A DNA stretch of 64,000 nt from an uncultured Dorea sp. (lineage in GTDB: Bacteria > Bacillota > Clostridia > Lachnospirales > Lachnospiraceae), in contig URTM01000012.1 of assembly GCA_900550865.1 (NCBI GenBank), forward strand, positions 14,206 to 78,205, written 5' to 3'. The translations under genes and the position numbers were made by a program. Shown here piece by piece: positions 1 through 7,050 of this stretch (position 1 is the stretch's first letter; each line of letters opens with the position of its first letter). The notes below the pieces were generated by a model, which saw only the letters and a list, made by a program, of their open reading frames with translations, did not search any database and was not told where the DNA came from.

Positions 1-748
1 CGGGCAGAATGGTTGCGATCCGCTTTGCGATCATTGATTTTCCCGAACCCGGCGGTCCGGCCATTAACAGATTATGCCCTCCGGCCACTGCAATTTCCGC
101 CGCCCGTTTTACTGCTTTCTGCCCACAGATATCCGTAAAATCTTCCCTGCTTCTCTGTTGTCCTCCATTCTCTGTGCAATTCACATTCCCCCCTCTGATC
201 TTTTCATCCTCCGTTTCACCTTTTCCCACACGCACGTCTCCGTTCAGATACGCACAGAGTTTCTCCAGGTTGTCCGCAGGAATAATTTCTATCCCTTTGA
301 CAAGTCTCCCTTCTGTCTCATTCTCTCCGGGCAGGATAACGCTTTTACATCCCTGTTTCTTCGCTTCTATCACTACCGGCAGAACTCCCGGTACTCCTCT
401 GATCTTCCCTTCCAGGCTTAATTCTCCTATCACAGTCACCTCTTCCAACACCTCTTCCGGTATATATCCCATCGCTGCCAGCACTGCCAGTGCAATCGGT
501 AAATCAAATGATGCACCTTTCTTTCGGACAGTTGCTGGTGCCAGATTCACAATGATCTTCTTAGCCGGCAGCTTCATTCCGGAATTACGGATTGCCGTCC
601 TTACTCGTTCCGATGCCTCTTTCACTTCCGAAGACAAATATCCCACCATATGAAACATCGGAAGTCCATTACTTACATCCGCCTCCACACGGATCATCTC
701 TACTCCCAGTCCCTGAACGGAAGCAGATAATACGGTACAAAATGCCAT
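1..748 (-). CDS. comM: ComM/YifB family Mg-chelatase-like AAA ATPase, 5' part
   Basis: The first 249 residues are in the window and the rest runs off the left edge; the family is usually about 510 residues. The ATG at 746-748 follows a good AAGGGG-type ribosome binding site. The N-terminal part matches the ChlI-like domain of ComM (MVGYLSSEVKEASERVRTAI-like stretch near residue 35-54), and a Walker A motif GPPGSGKS is at residues 231-238. ComM is a hexameric helicase that promotes branch migration of incoming DNA during natural transformation in Gram-negatives; in Clostridia its role is less clear. A long gap with inverted repeats separates it from the next minus-strand gene, so it probably has its own promoter. 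Confidence 0.93.
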   Translation of the reverse strand, partial: MAFCTVLSASVQGLGVEMIRVEADVSNGLPMFHMVGYLSSEVKEASERVRTAIRNSGMKLPAKKIIVNLAPATVRKKGASFDLPIALAVLAAMGYIPEEVLEEVTVIGELSLEGKIRGVPGVLPVVIEAKKQGCKSVILPGENETEGRLVKGIEIIPADNLEKLCAYLNGDVRVGKGETEDEKIRGGNVNCTENGGQQRSREDFTDICGQKAVKRAAEIAVAGGHNLLMAGPPGSGKSMIAKRIATILP

Positions 749-926
749 CTGCACACCCCTTTCTATGCCGGACTATGCAGACTCTGCCCCTATACCTATA
801 TAAATATCTGTCTCCGTCTGTCCGACACTCATATAAAATTATTTTCACATAAATGATAATTTGACCGATCCGGTCTTCTACAGAACCCGCCACTGACAAT
901 TCATTCTGAATGTATGACGGTCTGAG

Positions 927-954
927 ATACAGATTTCCCTCACCAAATCTGTAT
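927..954. repeat. Perfect 10-bp inverted repeat upstream of comM
   Basis: The arms ATACAGATTT (927-936) and AAATCTGTAT (945-954) are exact reverse complements around an 8-nt loop. It lies about 180 bp upstream of the comM start. No U-run follows on either strand, so it resembles an operator or RNA structure more than a terminator. The function is unknown. Confidence 0.6.
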
Positions 955-1037
955 AGGATAGATATAATCTGAAACCTTGCAGAACCTGCCGCCGGCAGTC
1001 TCTCTCGAACCTAAGGTAATCAGATTTAGAAAGCGAA

Positions 1038-1100
1038 AAAGAATAGTCTGTTCCGATTACACATCTCCGCTAAATGTGCAATCATCATATCCTATTCTTT
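1038..1100 (-). terminator. Nested hairpin after the flippase-like gene, probable terminator
   Basis: Read on the minus strand, just past the stop of the gene at 1109-2209, AAAGAATAG pairs with CTATTCTTT (outer 9-bp stem). Inside it TTGCACAT pairs with ATGTGTAA (8 bp, one G-U). The outer 3' arm runs into a pyrimidine tract (TTTTTC). Position and U-rich end suggest termination of the 4.1-1.1 kb operon, but the two-storey structure is unusual for a simple intrinsic terminator. Confidence 0.5.
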
Positions 1101-1108
1101 CTGCCATG

Positions 1109-2209
1109 TCAACATTTTTCTAAATTAACTCTCTGATTTATTTTCCGCCGCACTTCCCGGCTGTGCTCACATTTTTCCGTATCTCCGTTGCCTTTATCCA
1201 TACGCCCGAACACAATACTCAGAATACCGCTTAATATCAGCAGGAAATAAAAGCTGATCCCACGGTTCACCAGTACCACTGCTGCCACCGGAACAGAAGT
1301 AAAGATACCTGCAAACAGCTTCACAAATGAGAATTCACTGATTCCCTCCGCTCCCGGAAATGGAAGAAGTGCTGTAGTCATATACAGGATGACCTGATGC
1401 AGGAACAGGATTCCAAAAGAACTGCCCGTCTCTCCCATTGCATGATACACCGCCCACGGAACACTGAACCAGCAGATGATCTGGATCAGACTGACTGTGA
1501 TCACCTTTACCGTAAGCTGCGGATCATTTTTGAAGAACGCTTTACAGTCTTCAAAATCCCGAAGAACAGCATCCATCTTACCTCCCAGTCTCTCTTTGTT
1601 CCCAAACGGAAGCTTCATGATTAGAAAACGGATTCCATTTACAATCTTCTTTTTCAGACGTTCTGATACGATTACGACCACCAGTGCTGCTATAAAGATC
1701 AGATTCATCATATATCCCAGAACTGCAAGCACCAGCATGATCTTATTCAGATGTATCCTGCCAGTCAGTATCCAGAACGCTGCCACATTCTCCATCAGAA
1801 ATGCCGCAATCTGGAAGCTTGTAAGCTCTGTCAGAATTGCCATCGTTCCATGTGCCACATGGATCTTATCCTTATTCATCGCATATAACTGTAACGGCTG
1901 TCCACCCGTCGCCGACGGGGTGACCGAGCTGAAGAAATATCCGATATAGGCATATTTCATACTCTGTCGGAAACTCACCTGATATCCGAACGAATGCAGC
2001 ACACTTCTCAGATTGATACCTTCTGCGAGATTGAAGACTGCCGCCAGCATAAGCCCTGCTGCCAGCCATTTCGGGTCTGCGCTTTTCATTGCATTCCATA
2101 CGGATTCCATATCCGCCCCCTTCAATATGATAAAGATAACCAGCACTGCCAGAAGCGGAAATAATACAATATATTTTTTAATTGATTTCTGATTCGTCTG
2201 CTCTTCCAT
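1109..2209 (-). CDS. Flippase-like integral membrane protein (LPG synthase TM-domain family)
   Basis: This 366-residue protein is dominated by hydrophobic helices (first about residues 13-30) and carries the family hallmark SVTPSATGGQP near residues 94-104. That places it in the lysylphosphatidylglycerol synthase TM region / UPF0104 family (PF03706), whose members include the flippase half of MprF. The aminoacyl-transferase domain of MprF is absent, so it may move a lipid or lipid-linked sugar rather than make lysyl-PG. It overlaps the upstream deacetylase by 32 bp, so the two are translationally coupled. With the UgtP-like glycosyltransferase further upstream, a glycolipid export role is a reasonable inference. 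Confidence 0.85.
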   Translation of the reverse strand: MEEQTNQKSIKKYIVLFPLLAVLVIFIILKGADMESVWNAMKSADPKWLAAGLMLAAVFNLAEGINLRSVLHSFGYQVSFRQSMKYAYIGYFFSSVTPSATGGQPLQLYAMNKDKIHVAHGTMAILTELTSFQIAAFLMENVAAFWILTGRIHLNKIMLVLAVLGYMMNLIFIAALVVVIVSERLKKKIVNGIRFLIMKLPFGNKERLGGKMDAVLRDFEDCKAFFKNDPQLTVKVITVSLIQIICWFSVPWAVYHAMGETGSSFGILFLHQVILYMTTALLPFPGAEGISEFSFVKLFAGIFTSVPVAAVVLVNRGISFYFLLILSGILSIVFGRMDKGNGDTEKCEHSREVRRKINQRVNLEKC

Positions 2210-3023
2210 ACTTTTCTTCTATCCTTCTGAATTCATATCCCTGTGCTTTCAACACCGGGATTGCCTTTTTCAATGCTTCTATCGTTCTTCCCGGTGCTCC
2301 ATTTTCTCCCCTGCCGTCATGCAGGCAGATAACTGCTCCCGGAAATACTCTTCTTAATATCTTATTGCAGATGCTGTCCGGAGTCTCCTGCGCAGACCAG
2401 TCCTGTGCCATCACATCCCAGAACACCAGATTCAAGTGCAGCTTCCTTATCCAGAACAGGCTTGCCAAATTCAGATGTCCCCACGGCGGTCTGTATCCTT
2501 TCACCGTAACGCCCATCTTCTCCATGATCTTTTTCGATTCTTTCAGATCCCGTCCGGTTCTGCCCGGTCCGAAAAGCATTGCACTTCTGTGGCTCAGTGA
2601 ATGAATTCCGATCGAATATCCACTCTTCTTCATCCGCTCCACGATCTCCGGATGCCCCTGTGCAGATTCTGCTACCATGAAAAATGCTGCCTGGATCTGT
2701 TCCTGATCCAGAAGATCCAGTAACTTGTTCGTATATACGGTATCCGGACCGTCATCAAATGTCAGATAGAGGATCTTGTCTTCTGTTCTGGCCTTCTGTC
2801 TGTCCCGGAAGATCCAACGGTATTTCAGCAGATAAGTCGGAATCACACTATAACTCAGTGCCGCTGTACAGACCAGTCCCACCTTTACTGTCTCCGGCAG
2901 TTTTCCGGATTTTTTATAGTTCCTATCTTTTTTCATGATTTTATCTATAATATCGCGTTTCTCTATTCCATGTTTTTCTATTCCATGTTTTTCTATTCCG
3001 TGTTTCCCTGCACTGTATTTCAT
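2178..3023 (-). CDS. Polysaccharide deacetylase (NodB domain), membrane-anchored
   Basis: The 281-residue protein starts with a basic tail holding three near-identical 5-residue units (KHGIE), followed by a hydrophobic segment around residues 46-62 that probably anchors it. The NodB homology domain follows with TFDDGPD at 88-94, the metal-binding H-S-L-S-H at 141-145, RPPWGH at 178-183 and CLHDG at 233-237, so the carbohydrate esterase 4 catalytic set looks complete. The substrate is likely an N-acetylated surface glycan or glycolipid; the sequence does not say which. The ATG shares one base with the stop of the upstream glycosyltransferase (TAATG), indicating an operon. Confidence 0.88.
   Translation of the reverse strand: MKYSAGKHGIEKHGIEKHGIEKRDIIDKIMKKDRNYKKSGKLPETVKVGLVCTAALSYSVIPTYLLKYRWIFRDRQKARTEDKILYLTFDDGPDTVYTNKLLDLLDQEQIQAAFFMVAESAQGHPEIVERMKKSGYSIGIHSLSHRSAMLFGPGRTGRDLKESKKIMEKMGVTVKGYRPPWGHLNLASLFWIRKLHLNLVFWDVMAQDWSAQETPDSICNKILRRVFPGAVICLHDGRGENGAPGRTIEALKKAIPVLKAQGYEFRRIEEKYGRADESEIN
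2963..3007. repeat. Three tandem 15-bp repeats in the deacetylase start region
   Basis: Three units (2963-2977, 2978-2992, 2993-3007) of the pattern CTATTCCATGTTTTT, the third with a few changes, encode (KHGIE)3 near residues 7-21 of the deacetylase. The period is a multiple of three, so copy-number change would alter the length of the cytoplasmic tail without breaking the frame. Confidence 0.8.
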
Positions 3024-4114
3024 TATGCCGTCATCCTCTCTTCCATGATCTCCACTGCCTCGTCCAGCGAAACATCTAGCATTTCTTTACGGGCACGTCT
3101 TACATTTTCTGCCATTTCTTTCATCATCTTTTCATCGCTTAAGAGTTCTTCCAATTCCGGAATATAATCTTCATGTCTGCCCCATACCACCCTGGCAAAT
3201 CCTTTTTCTGCTGCATATCTTGCATTATTCATCTCCTGCTCCAGAAATGGATGGATAACAAATAACGGTACCTGGCTGTGCAGGATCTCAAATAAAGTAA
3301 TTCCACCGGCTTTTGTAATCACAAGATCTGCCCATCGCATATATTTACTGATATTTTCTGTGTATCCAAGTACTTCCACATCTTCATAACGGTTCACCCA
3401 TTCCCCATACATCTTATGATTCTTTCCGGTAATGACGACCGTCTCAACACCTTGCATGCTATGCAATTTACCAAGCAATTCTTTCAGATCCGGCATCAGT
3501 CCAAGTCCGCCTCCCATTACCAGAACCCTGCGTGTTCTGCTTCGTTCTCCCGTCGGACGGCTGTCCGCATTCAGGAACTGCTGACGCACCGGGATCCCTG
3601 TTACAAGAATATTTTCCGCCCTTGTTCCTTCTTTCATTAGATGCTCTTTGATCTCCTGTGTCGGAGCCAGATAGATGTCCGTCTGTGATGATGTCCACTC
3701 CGGATGCATACTGATATCTGTAATACAGGTCACAAGCGGTGCCTTAAGCCCTGTCTTTTCTTTATAGGACGCAATTGCTTTTACGCACATCGGATGCGTA
3801 CAGACGATCACATCCGGCTGTTCTTCATCCATGATTTTCTTTAACTTTCTGTAGATTGCCTTTCCCCTTGGCTGCACTTCCACTTTCATTCTGCCGGACA
3901 TTTTGTAGATAAAGTTATATATCCCGTGACAGTGCTCCACCATCATGCGGAATCCTCCGAAGATGAGTTTACTGATATGTGGATATAACTCTTCTAGAAG
4001 ATCCTTTTTTTCAATTTCTGCCTGTTCATCTATTTTCCGGAACTGTTCACAGATCGCATTGGCTGCCATCTCATGTCCCATTCCAAATCTACCACTTAAC
4101 ACCAGTACTTTCAT
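3023..4114 (-). CDS. UgtP/MGDG-synthase-like glycosyltransferase
   Basis: The product is about 363 residues from the ATG at 4112-4114, which sits behind AAAGGGTGG; a GTG nine bases upstream is possible but poorly spaced. It has the GT28 two-domain layout: an N-terminal MGDG_synth domain with GRFGMGHEMAANAI near the start, and a C-terminal UDP-sugar domain with GGGLGLMPDL and TKAGGITLFE. Relatives add glucose or galactose to diacylglycerol on the inner face of the membrane to make glycolipid anchors. It heads a three-gene operon with the deacetylase and flippase-like protein, which suggests synthesis, modification and translocation of one glycolipid; that last step is inference. Confidence 0.87.
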   Translation of the reverse strand: MKVLVLSGRFGMGHEMAANAICEQFRKIDEQAEIEKKDLLEELYPHISKLIFGGFRMMVEHCHGIYNFIYKMSGRMKVEVQPRGKAIYRKLKKIMDEEQPDVIVCTHPMCVKAIASYKEKTGLKAPLVTCITDISMHPEWTSSQTDIYLAPTQEIKEHLMKEGTRAENILVTGIPVRQQFLNADSRPTGERSRTRRVLVMGGGLGLMPDLKELLGKLHSMQGVETVVITGKNHKMYGEWVNRYEDVEVLGYTENISKYMRWADLVITKAGGITLFEILHSQVPLFVIHPFLEQEMNNARYAAEKGFARVVWGRHEDYIPELEELLSDEKMMKEMAENVRRARKEMLDVSLDEAVEIMEERMTA

Positions 4115-4229
4115 AACTGCCACCCTTTCTCACATACCATTTTGCATGTCTCTTTCTTATGGTGTTAAGTATAGACTTTGATTCTTAAAATAACTGACAT
4201 AGAATTCTAAAGATTTCTTAAAGACTTTT

Positions 4230-4853
4230 CTAAGAAGTGAAAAAAGTTCTTAATTTTTCAATCGCACTTTTCTCGATCCTTGATACATACGATCTGGAAA
4301 TGCCTAGCATTGCTGCAATTTCCCGCTGTGTATATTCCTCTTCATTATACAGACCGTACCGCAGCTTCAGTACCATCCGTTCTCTCGGAGACAGGACCGA
4401 CTCCACCTTCTGATACAGGCGGATCACATCTTCCTTTCGCTCCAGCCGCCGGTGTATGTCTTCTTCATTCATCTCGATCACATCGAATAATTGTATCTCA
4501 TTGCCTTCCCGGTCTGTTCCGATCGGTTCATACAAAGATACTTCTTTGGAACTTTTTTTCTTACCTCTCAAGTACATCAACACTTCATTTTCGATGCACC
4601 TTGCTGCATATGTCGCAAGTCTTGCGCTCTTATCCGGATCAAACGTTACAACAGCCTTCATAAGCCCGATGGTTCCGATTGACAGAAGGTCTTCCATCTC
4701 TTCCGGAGGCGGCTGGTACTTTTTCACGATATGTGCGACCAACCGCAGATTCCGTTCTATTAGAATGTGCTTTGCTTCCAGATCACCCTCTGTATATTTC
4801 TGCATATAGTACTTTTCTTCCGCTGCCGTCAATGGTTGGGGAAATGACTTCAA
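4230..4853 (-). CDS. sigK: Sporulation sigma factor SigK, lacking the pro-sequence
   Basis: The 207-residue sigma-70 family protein has region 2 (NLRLVAHIVKKY, DLLSIGTIGLMKAV, TYAARCIENEVLMYLR) and region 4 with a helix-turn-helix (YTQREIAAMLGISRSYVSRI). These match sigma-K, the late mother-cell sporulation factor. The start is TTG at 4851-4853 behind AAGAGGTG. The protein begins KSFPQPLTAAEEKYY, which corresponds to the start of mature Bacillus sigma-K: the roughly 20-residue inhibitory pro-peptide is missing and no alternative upstream start restores it. The gene is contiguous, with no skin element. As in C. difficile, activity would have to be controlled without proteolytic pro-sigma-K processing. 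Confidence 0.93.
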   Translation of the reverse strand: MKSFPQPLTAAEEKYYMQKYTEGDLEAKHILIERNLRLVAHIVKKYQPPPEEMEDLLSIGTIGLMKAVVTFDPDKSARLATYAARCIENEVLMYLRGKKKSSKEVSLYEPIGTDREGNEIQLFDVIEMNEEDIHRRLERKEDVIRLYQKVESVLSPRERMVLKLRYGLYNEEEYTQREIAAMLGISRSYVSRIEKSAIEKLRTFFTS

Positions 4854-4892
4854 GACAAAGCACCTCTTAGGCAGATTTATTATATTCTATGC

Positions 4893-4942
4893 AAAAAGCA
4901 GTGATTCTGTGCTTTTCCATTTTTGCACTGAATCACTGCTTT
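4893..4942 (-). terminator. Intrinsic terminator of the trmR-trhP operon
   Basis: The arms at 4895-4907 and 4930-4942 form a perfect 13-bp stem (AAAGCAGTGATTC with GAATCACTGCTTT), extended inward with a single mismatch, and followed on the minus strand by a short T run. It lies just after the trhP stop and before sigK. Confidence 0.9.
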
Positions 4943-4985
4943 CTCTGTTACTTGTCTATATTATCTGACCGGCTTACCGCCTGCT

Positions 4986-6224
4986 CTATTCCGTTACGCC
5001 TTCTGACCGTCTCAGAATATCATATACGGACGCTTCTCCACTTAATGCTACATACAGTACCTGTTTCGGATGCGGTGCGCTCTCCTGCTCGTTTCCATCC
5101 TCATCAACGATCTTTTCTACCGTTACTTCTACGTTCTGTCCGTCCGGCTTCATAATCTCGATCGTCTCACCTACCGAGAACTTATTTCTCTGTTCGATAC
5201 AGTACATGCCGTCTTTAATCTCACCGATGATGCCAAGATATGTGTACTCTTTGATATACGTATTGCTGTCGTAGATCTGGCTCTCTTCACTTGGTTTTCC
5301 AAAATAGAATCCGGTCGTAAACTGGCGGTACGTACAGTTCGAAATCTGATCCTTATACCATGGCATATTTGCCTCATATTTCTTCGGATCCTCCAGATAA
5401 TCATCGATTGCCTTGCGATAAGTTCTTGCAACCGTTGCCACATACAGAGCCGTCTTCATACGTCCCTCGATCTTGAAACTGTCAATTCCGGCATCGATCA
5501 TCTCCGGGATGTGCTCGATCATGCACAGATCCTTGGAGTTGAAAATGTACGTTCCTCTTTCATTCTCATATACCGGCATATATTCACCCGGTCTGGTCTC
5601 TTCTACCACGGAATATTTCCAGCGGCAAGGATGGGTACAGGCTCCCTGGTTGGCATCTCTTCCTGTAAAGAAATTGCTCAGCAGACATCTTCCGGAATAA
5701 GAGATACACATTGCCCCGTGGATAAAGCTTTCGATCTCCATCTCAGCCGGGATATGTTCACGGATCTCTTTGATCTCTTTTAACGAAAGTTCTCTGGCCG
5801 TTACCACACGCTTAGCTCCCAGGTTCCACCAGAAGTTAAATGTTCCATAGTTCGTGTTATTCGCCTGTGTGCTGACATGTCTTTCGATCTCCGGGCAAAT
5901 CTCTTTTGCGAGCATGAAGATTGCCGGATCTGCAATGATCAGTGCGTCCGGACCGATCTCTTTCAGTTCTTTTAAGTACTCTGCCGCACCTTCCAGATCA
6001 TCGTTGTGCGCAAGGATATTCACCGTGACATGGACTCTTGCGCCATGTTCATGTGCGAACTGCACACCTTCCTTCATGTCTTTCATAGAGAAGTTCTTGG
6101 CCTTTGCACGAAGTCCAAATGCCTCTCCTCCGATATATACTGCATCTGCACCAAACATAACTGCAGTCTTCAACACTTCCAGGCTGCTTGCAGGAATCAG
6201 TAATTCTGGATGTCTGTTTCTCAT
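4986..6224 (-). CDS. trhP: U32 family peptidase-like tRNA hydroxylation protein TrhP
   Basis: Starting at the ATG at 6222-6224 (behind AAGGAG, one base after the trmR stop) gives 412 residues; a longer reading to 6275 has no good ribosome binding site. The protein shows the U32 signature (ESFIHGAMCISYSGRC) and further cysteines (QGACTHPCRW). U32 proteins of this subgroup carry out prephenate-dependent hydroxylation of U34 in tRNA to ho5U. The neighbouring gene trmR methylates that product, mirroring the Bacillus trmR-trhP1-trhP2 cluster. Here there is one trhP instead of two. Confidence 0.88.
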   Translation of the reverse strand: MRNRHPELLIPASSLEVLKTAVMFGADAVYIGGEAFGLRAKAKNFSMKDMKEGVQFAHEHGARVHVTVNILAHNDDLEGAAEYLKELKEIGPDALIIADPAIFMLAKEICPEIERHVSTQANNTNYGTFNFWWNLGAKRVVTARELSLKEIKEIREHIPAEMEIESFIHGAMCISYSGRCLLSNFFTGRDANQGACTHPCRWKYSVVEETRPGEYMPVYENERGTYIFNSKDLCMIEHIPEMIDAGIDSFKIEGRMKTALYVATVARTYRKAIDDYLEDPKKYEANMPWYKDQISNCTYRQFTTGFYFGKPSEESQIYDSNTYIKEYTYLGIIGEIKDGMYCIEQRNKFSVGETIEIMKPDGQNVEVTVEKIVDEDGNEQESAPHPKQVLYVALSGEASVYDILRRSEGVTE

Positions 6225-6225
6225 C

Positions 6226-6891
6226 TTATCGATTCTCCTTCTCATCTTTTTTCTTCTTGATACTGAGTGCCACACCGTCTCCTAACGGAATGATCGATGT
6301 TTCCAGTACATCACTGTGCTTCAACTCATAGAGATAATCCCTCATACGGCTGTGGATCGTACGGTTCCGTCTCTCTACCGCAAATCTGGATTCTATGATA
6401 TCCCCGTCCTGTAATACGTTGTCTGACATCAGGATACCTCCTTCCGAAAGCAGTCTTACCGCCTCCGGCATATAGTGGATATACTGACCTTTGGCCGCAT
6501 CCATGAAGATAAAATCATACGGGCCTTCCAGTGTCTTCATCACTTCCAGGGCATCCCCTTCGATCAGTGTGATCTGTTCTTCCTTTCCCGCACGCTTAAA
6601 GTTATTTCTTGCGATCGGGATTCTTTTTTCATAGTTTTCTATTGTTGTGATATGGCTTCCTTCCGGAAGATATTCACTCATTAAGATTGCCGAAAATCCG
6701 ACTGCCGTGCCCACCTCCAGGACTCTGGCCGGGCGGTTCATTAACATCATTACCTTTAAGAAGCTCTGGGTTTCTTTGCGGATGATCGGTACGAAGTTTT
6801 CCAATGCTTCCTGTTCGATTGCTTCTATCACAGGATTCTCCGGACGTTCCAACGACCGGATGTATGTAACCATACGTTCATCTACGATCAT
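6226..6891 (-). CDS. trmR: tRNA 5-hydroxyuridine methyltransferase TrmR (O-methyltransferase)
   Basis: The 221-residue class I SAM-dependent O-methyltransferase has motif I VLEVGTAVGFSAILM and the metal-dependent region FIFMDAAKGQY. It belongs to the PF01596 family that in Bacillus includes TrmR (YrrM), which methylates ho5U34 in tRNA to mo5U34. It is followed after one base by trhP, which supplies the hydroxylated substrate, so the pair should widen wobble decoding. Without the neighbour it would only be callable as a generic catechol-type O-methyltransferase. Confidence 0.85.
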   Translation of the reverse strand: MIVDERMVTYIRSLERPENPVIEAIEQEALENFVPIIRKETQSFLKVMMLMNRPARVLEVGTAVGFSAILMSEYLPEGSHITTIENYEKRIPIARNNFKRAGKEEQITLIEGDALEVMKTLEGPYDFIFMDAAKGQYIHYMPEAVRLLSEGGILMSDNVLQDGDIIESRFAVERRNRTIHSRMRDYLYELKHSDVLETSIIPLGDGVALSIKKKKDEKENR

Positions 6892-6964
6892 AGTATCTCT
6901 ACCTCTGTTCTAACTGTTGTACCTGTTCTTTCCTGCAGTTTCTCTTAGGATTCTACAAGGAAAC

Positions 6965-7050
6965 GAGCCGTACACTGTACAAAACCAGCCTCACACACTG
7001 TGTCGGAAGGCGCCGGTTTCGTACTATGTGGCGGCTCATTTTTTCTTTTT
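6965..7050. terminator. Long imperfect hairpin between rnjA and trmR
   Basis: The segments at 6965-6986 (GAGCCG...GTACAAAACC) and 7015-7037 (GGTTTCGTAC...CGGCTC) pair in two blocks separated by an internal loop. The plus-strand side ends in a very strong T tract (7039-7052); the minus-strand side ends in GTTTCC, a weaker one. It probably reduces read-through from rnjA into trmR. No plus-strand gene that would need the stronger plus-strand orientation is visible. Confidence 0.55.

Larger units (their letters stand above)
749..1108. other. 360-bp intergenic region with inverted repeats
   Basis: No convincing gene is visible in either strand. The region holds two strong inverted repeats (described separately at 927-954 and 1038-1100) and presumably the comM promoter, for which I cannot point to a clear -35/-10 pair. 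Confidence 0.6.

Noticed and set aside
9..653. Plus-strand open frame over the comM region
   Set aside because: The complementary minus strand encodes a clear ComM N-terminus with Walker A; the plus-strand reading has no family features.
4986..6275. Longer TrhP start at 6275
   Set aside because: It would overlap trmR by 50 bp and lacks a ribosome binding site, whereas the ATG at 6224 follows AAGGAG.
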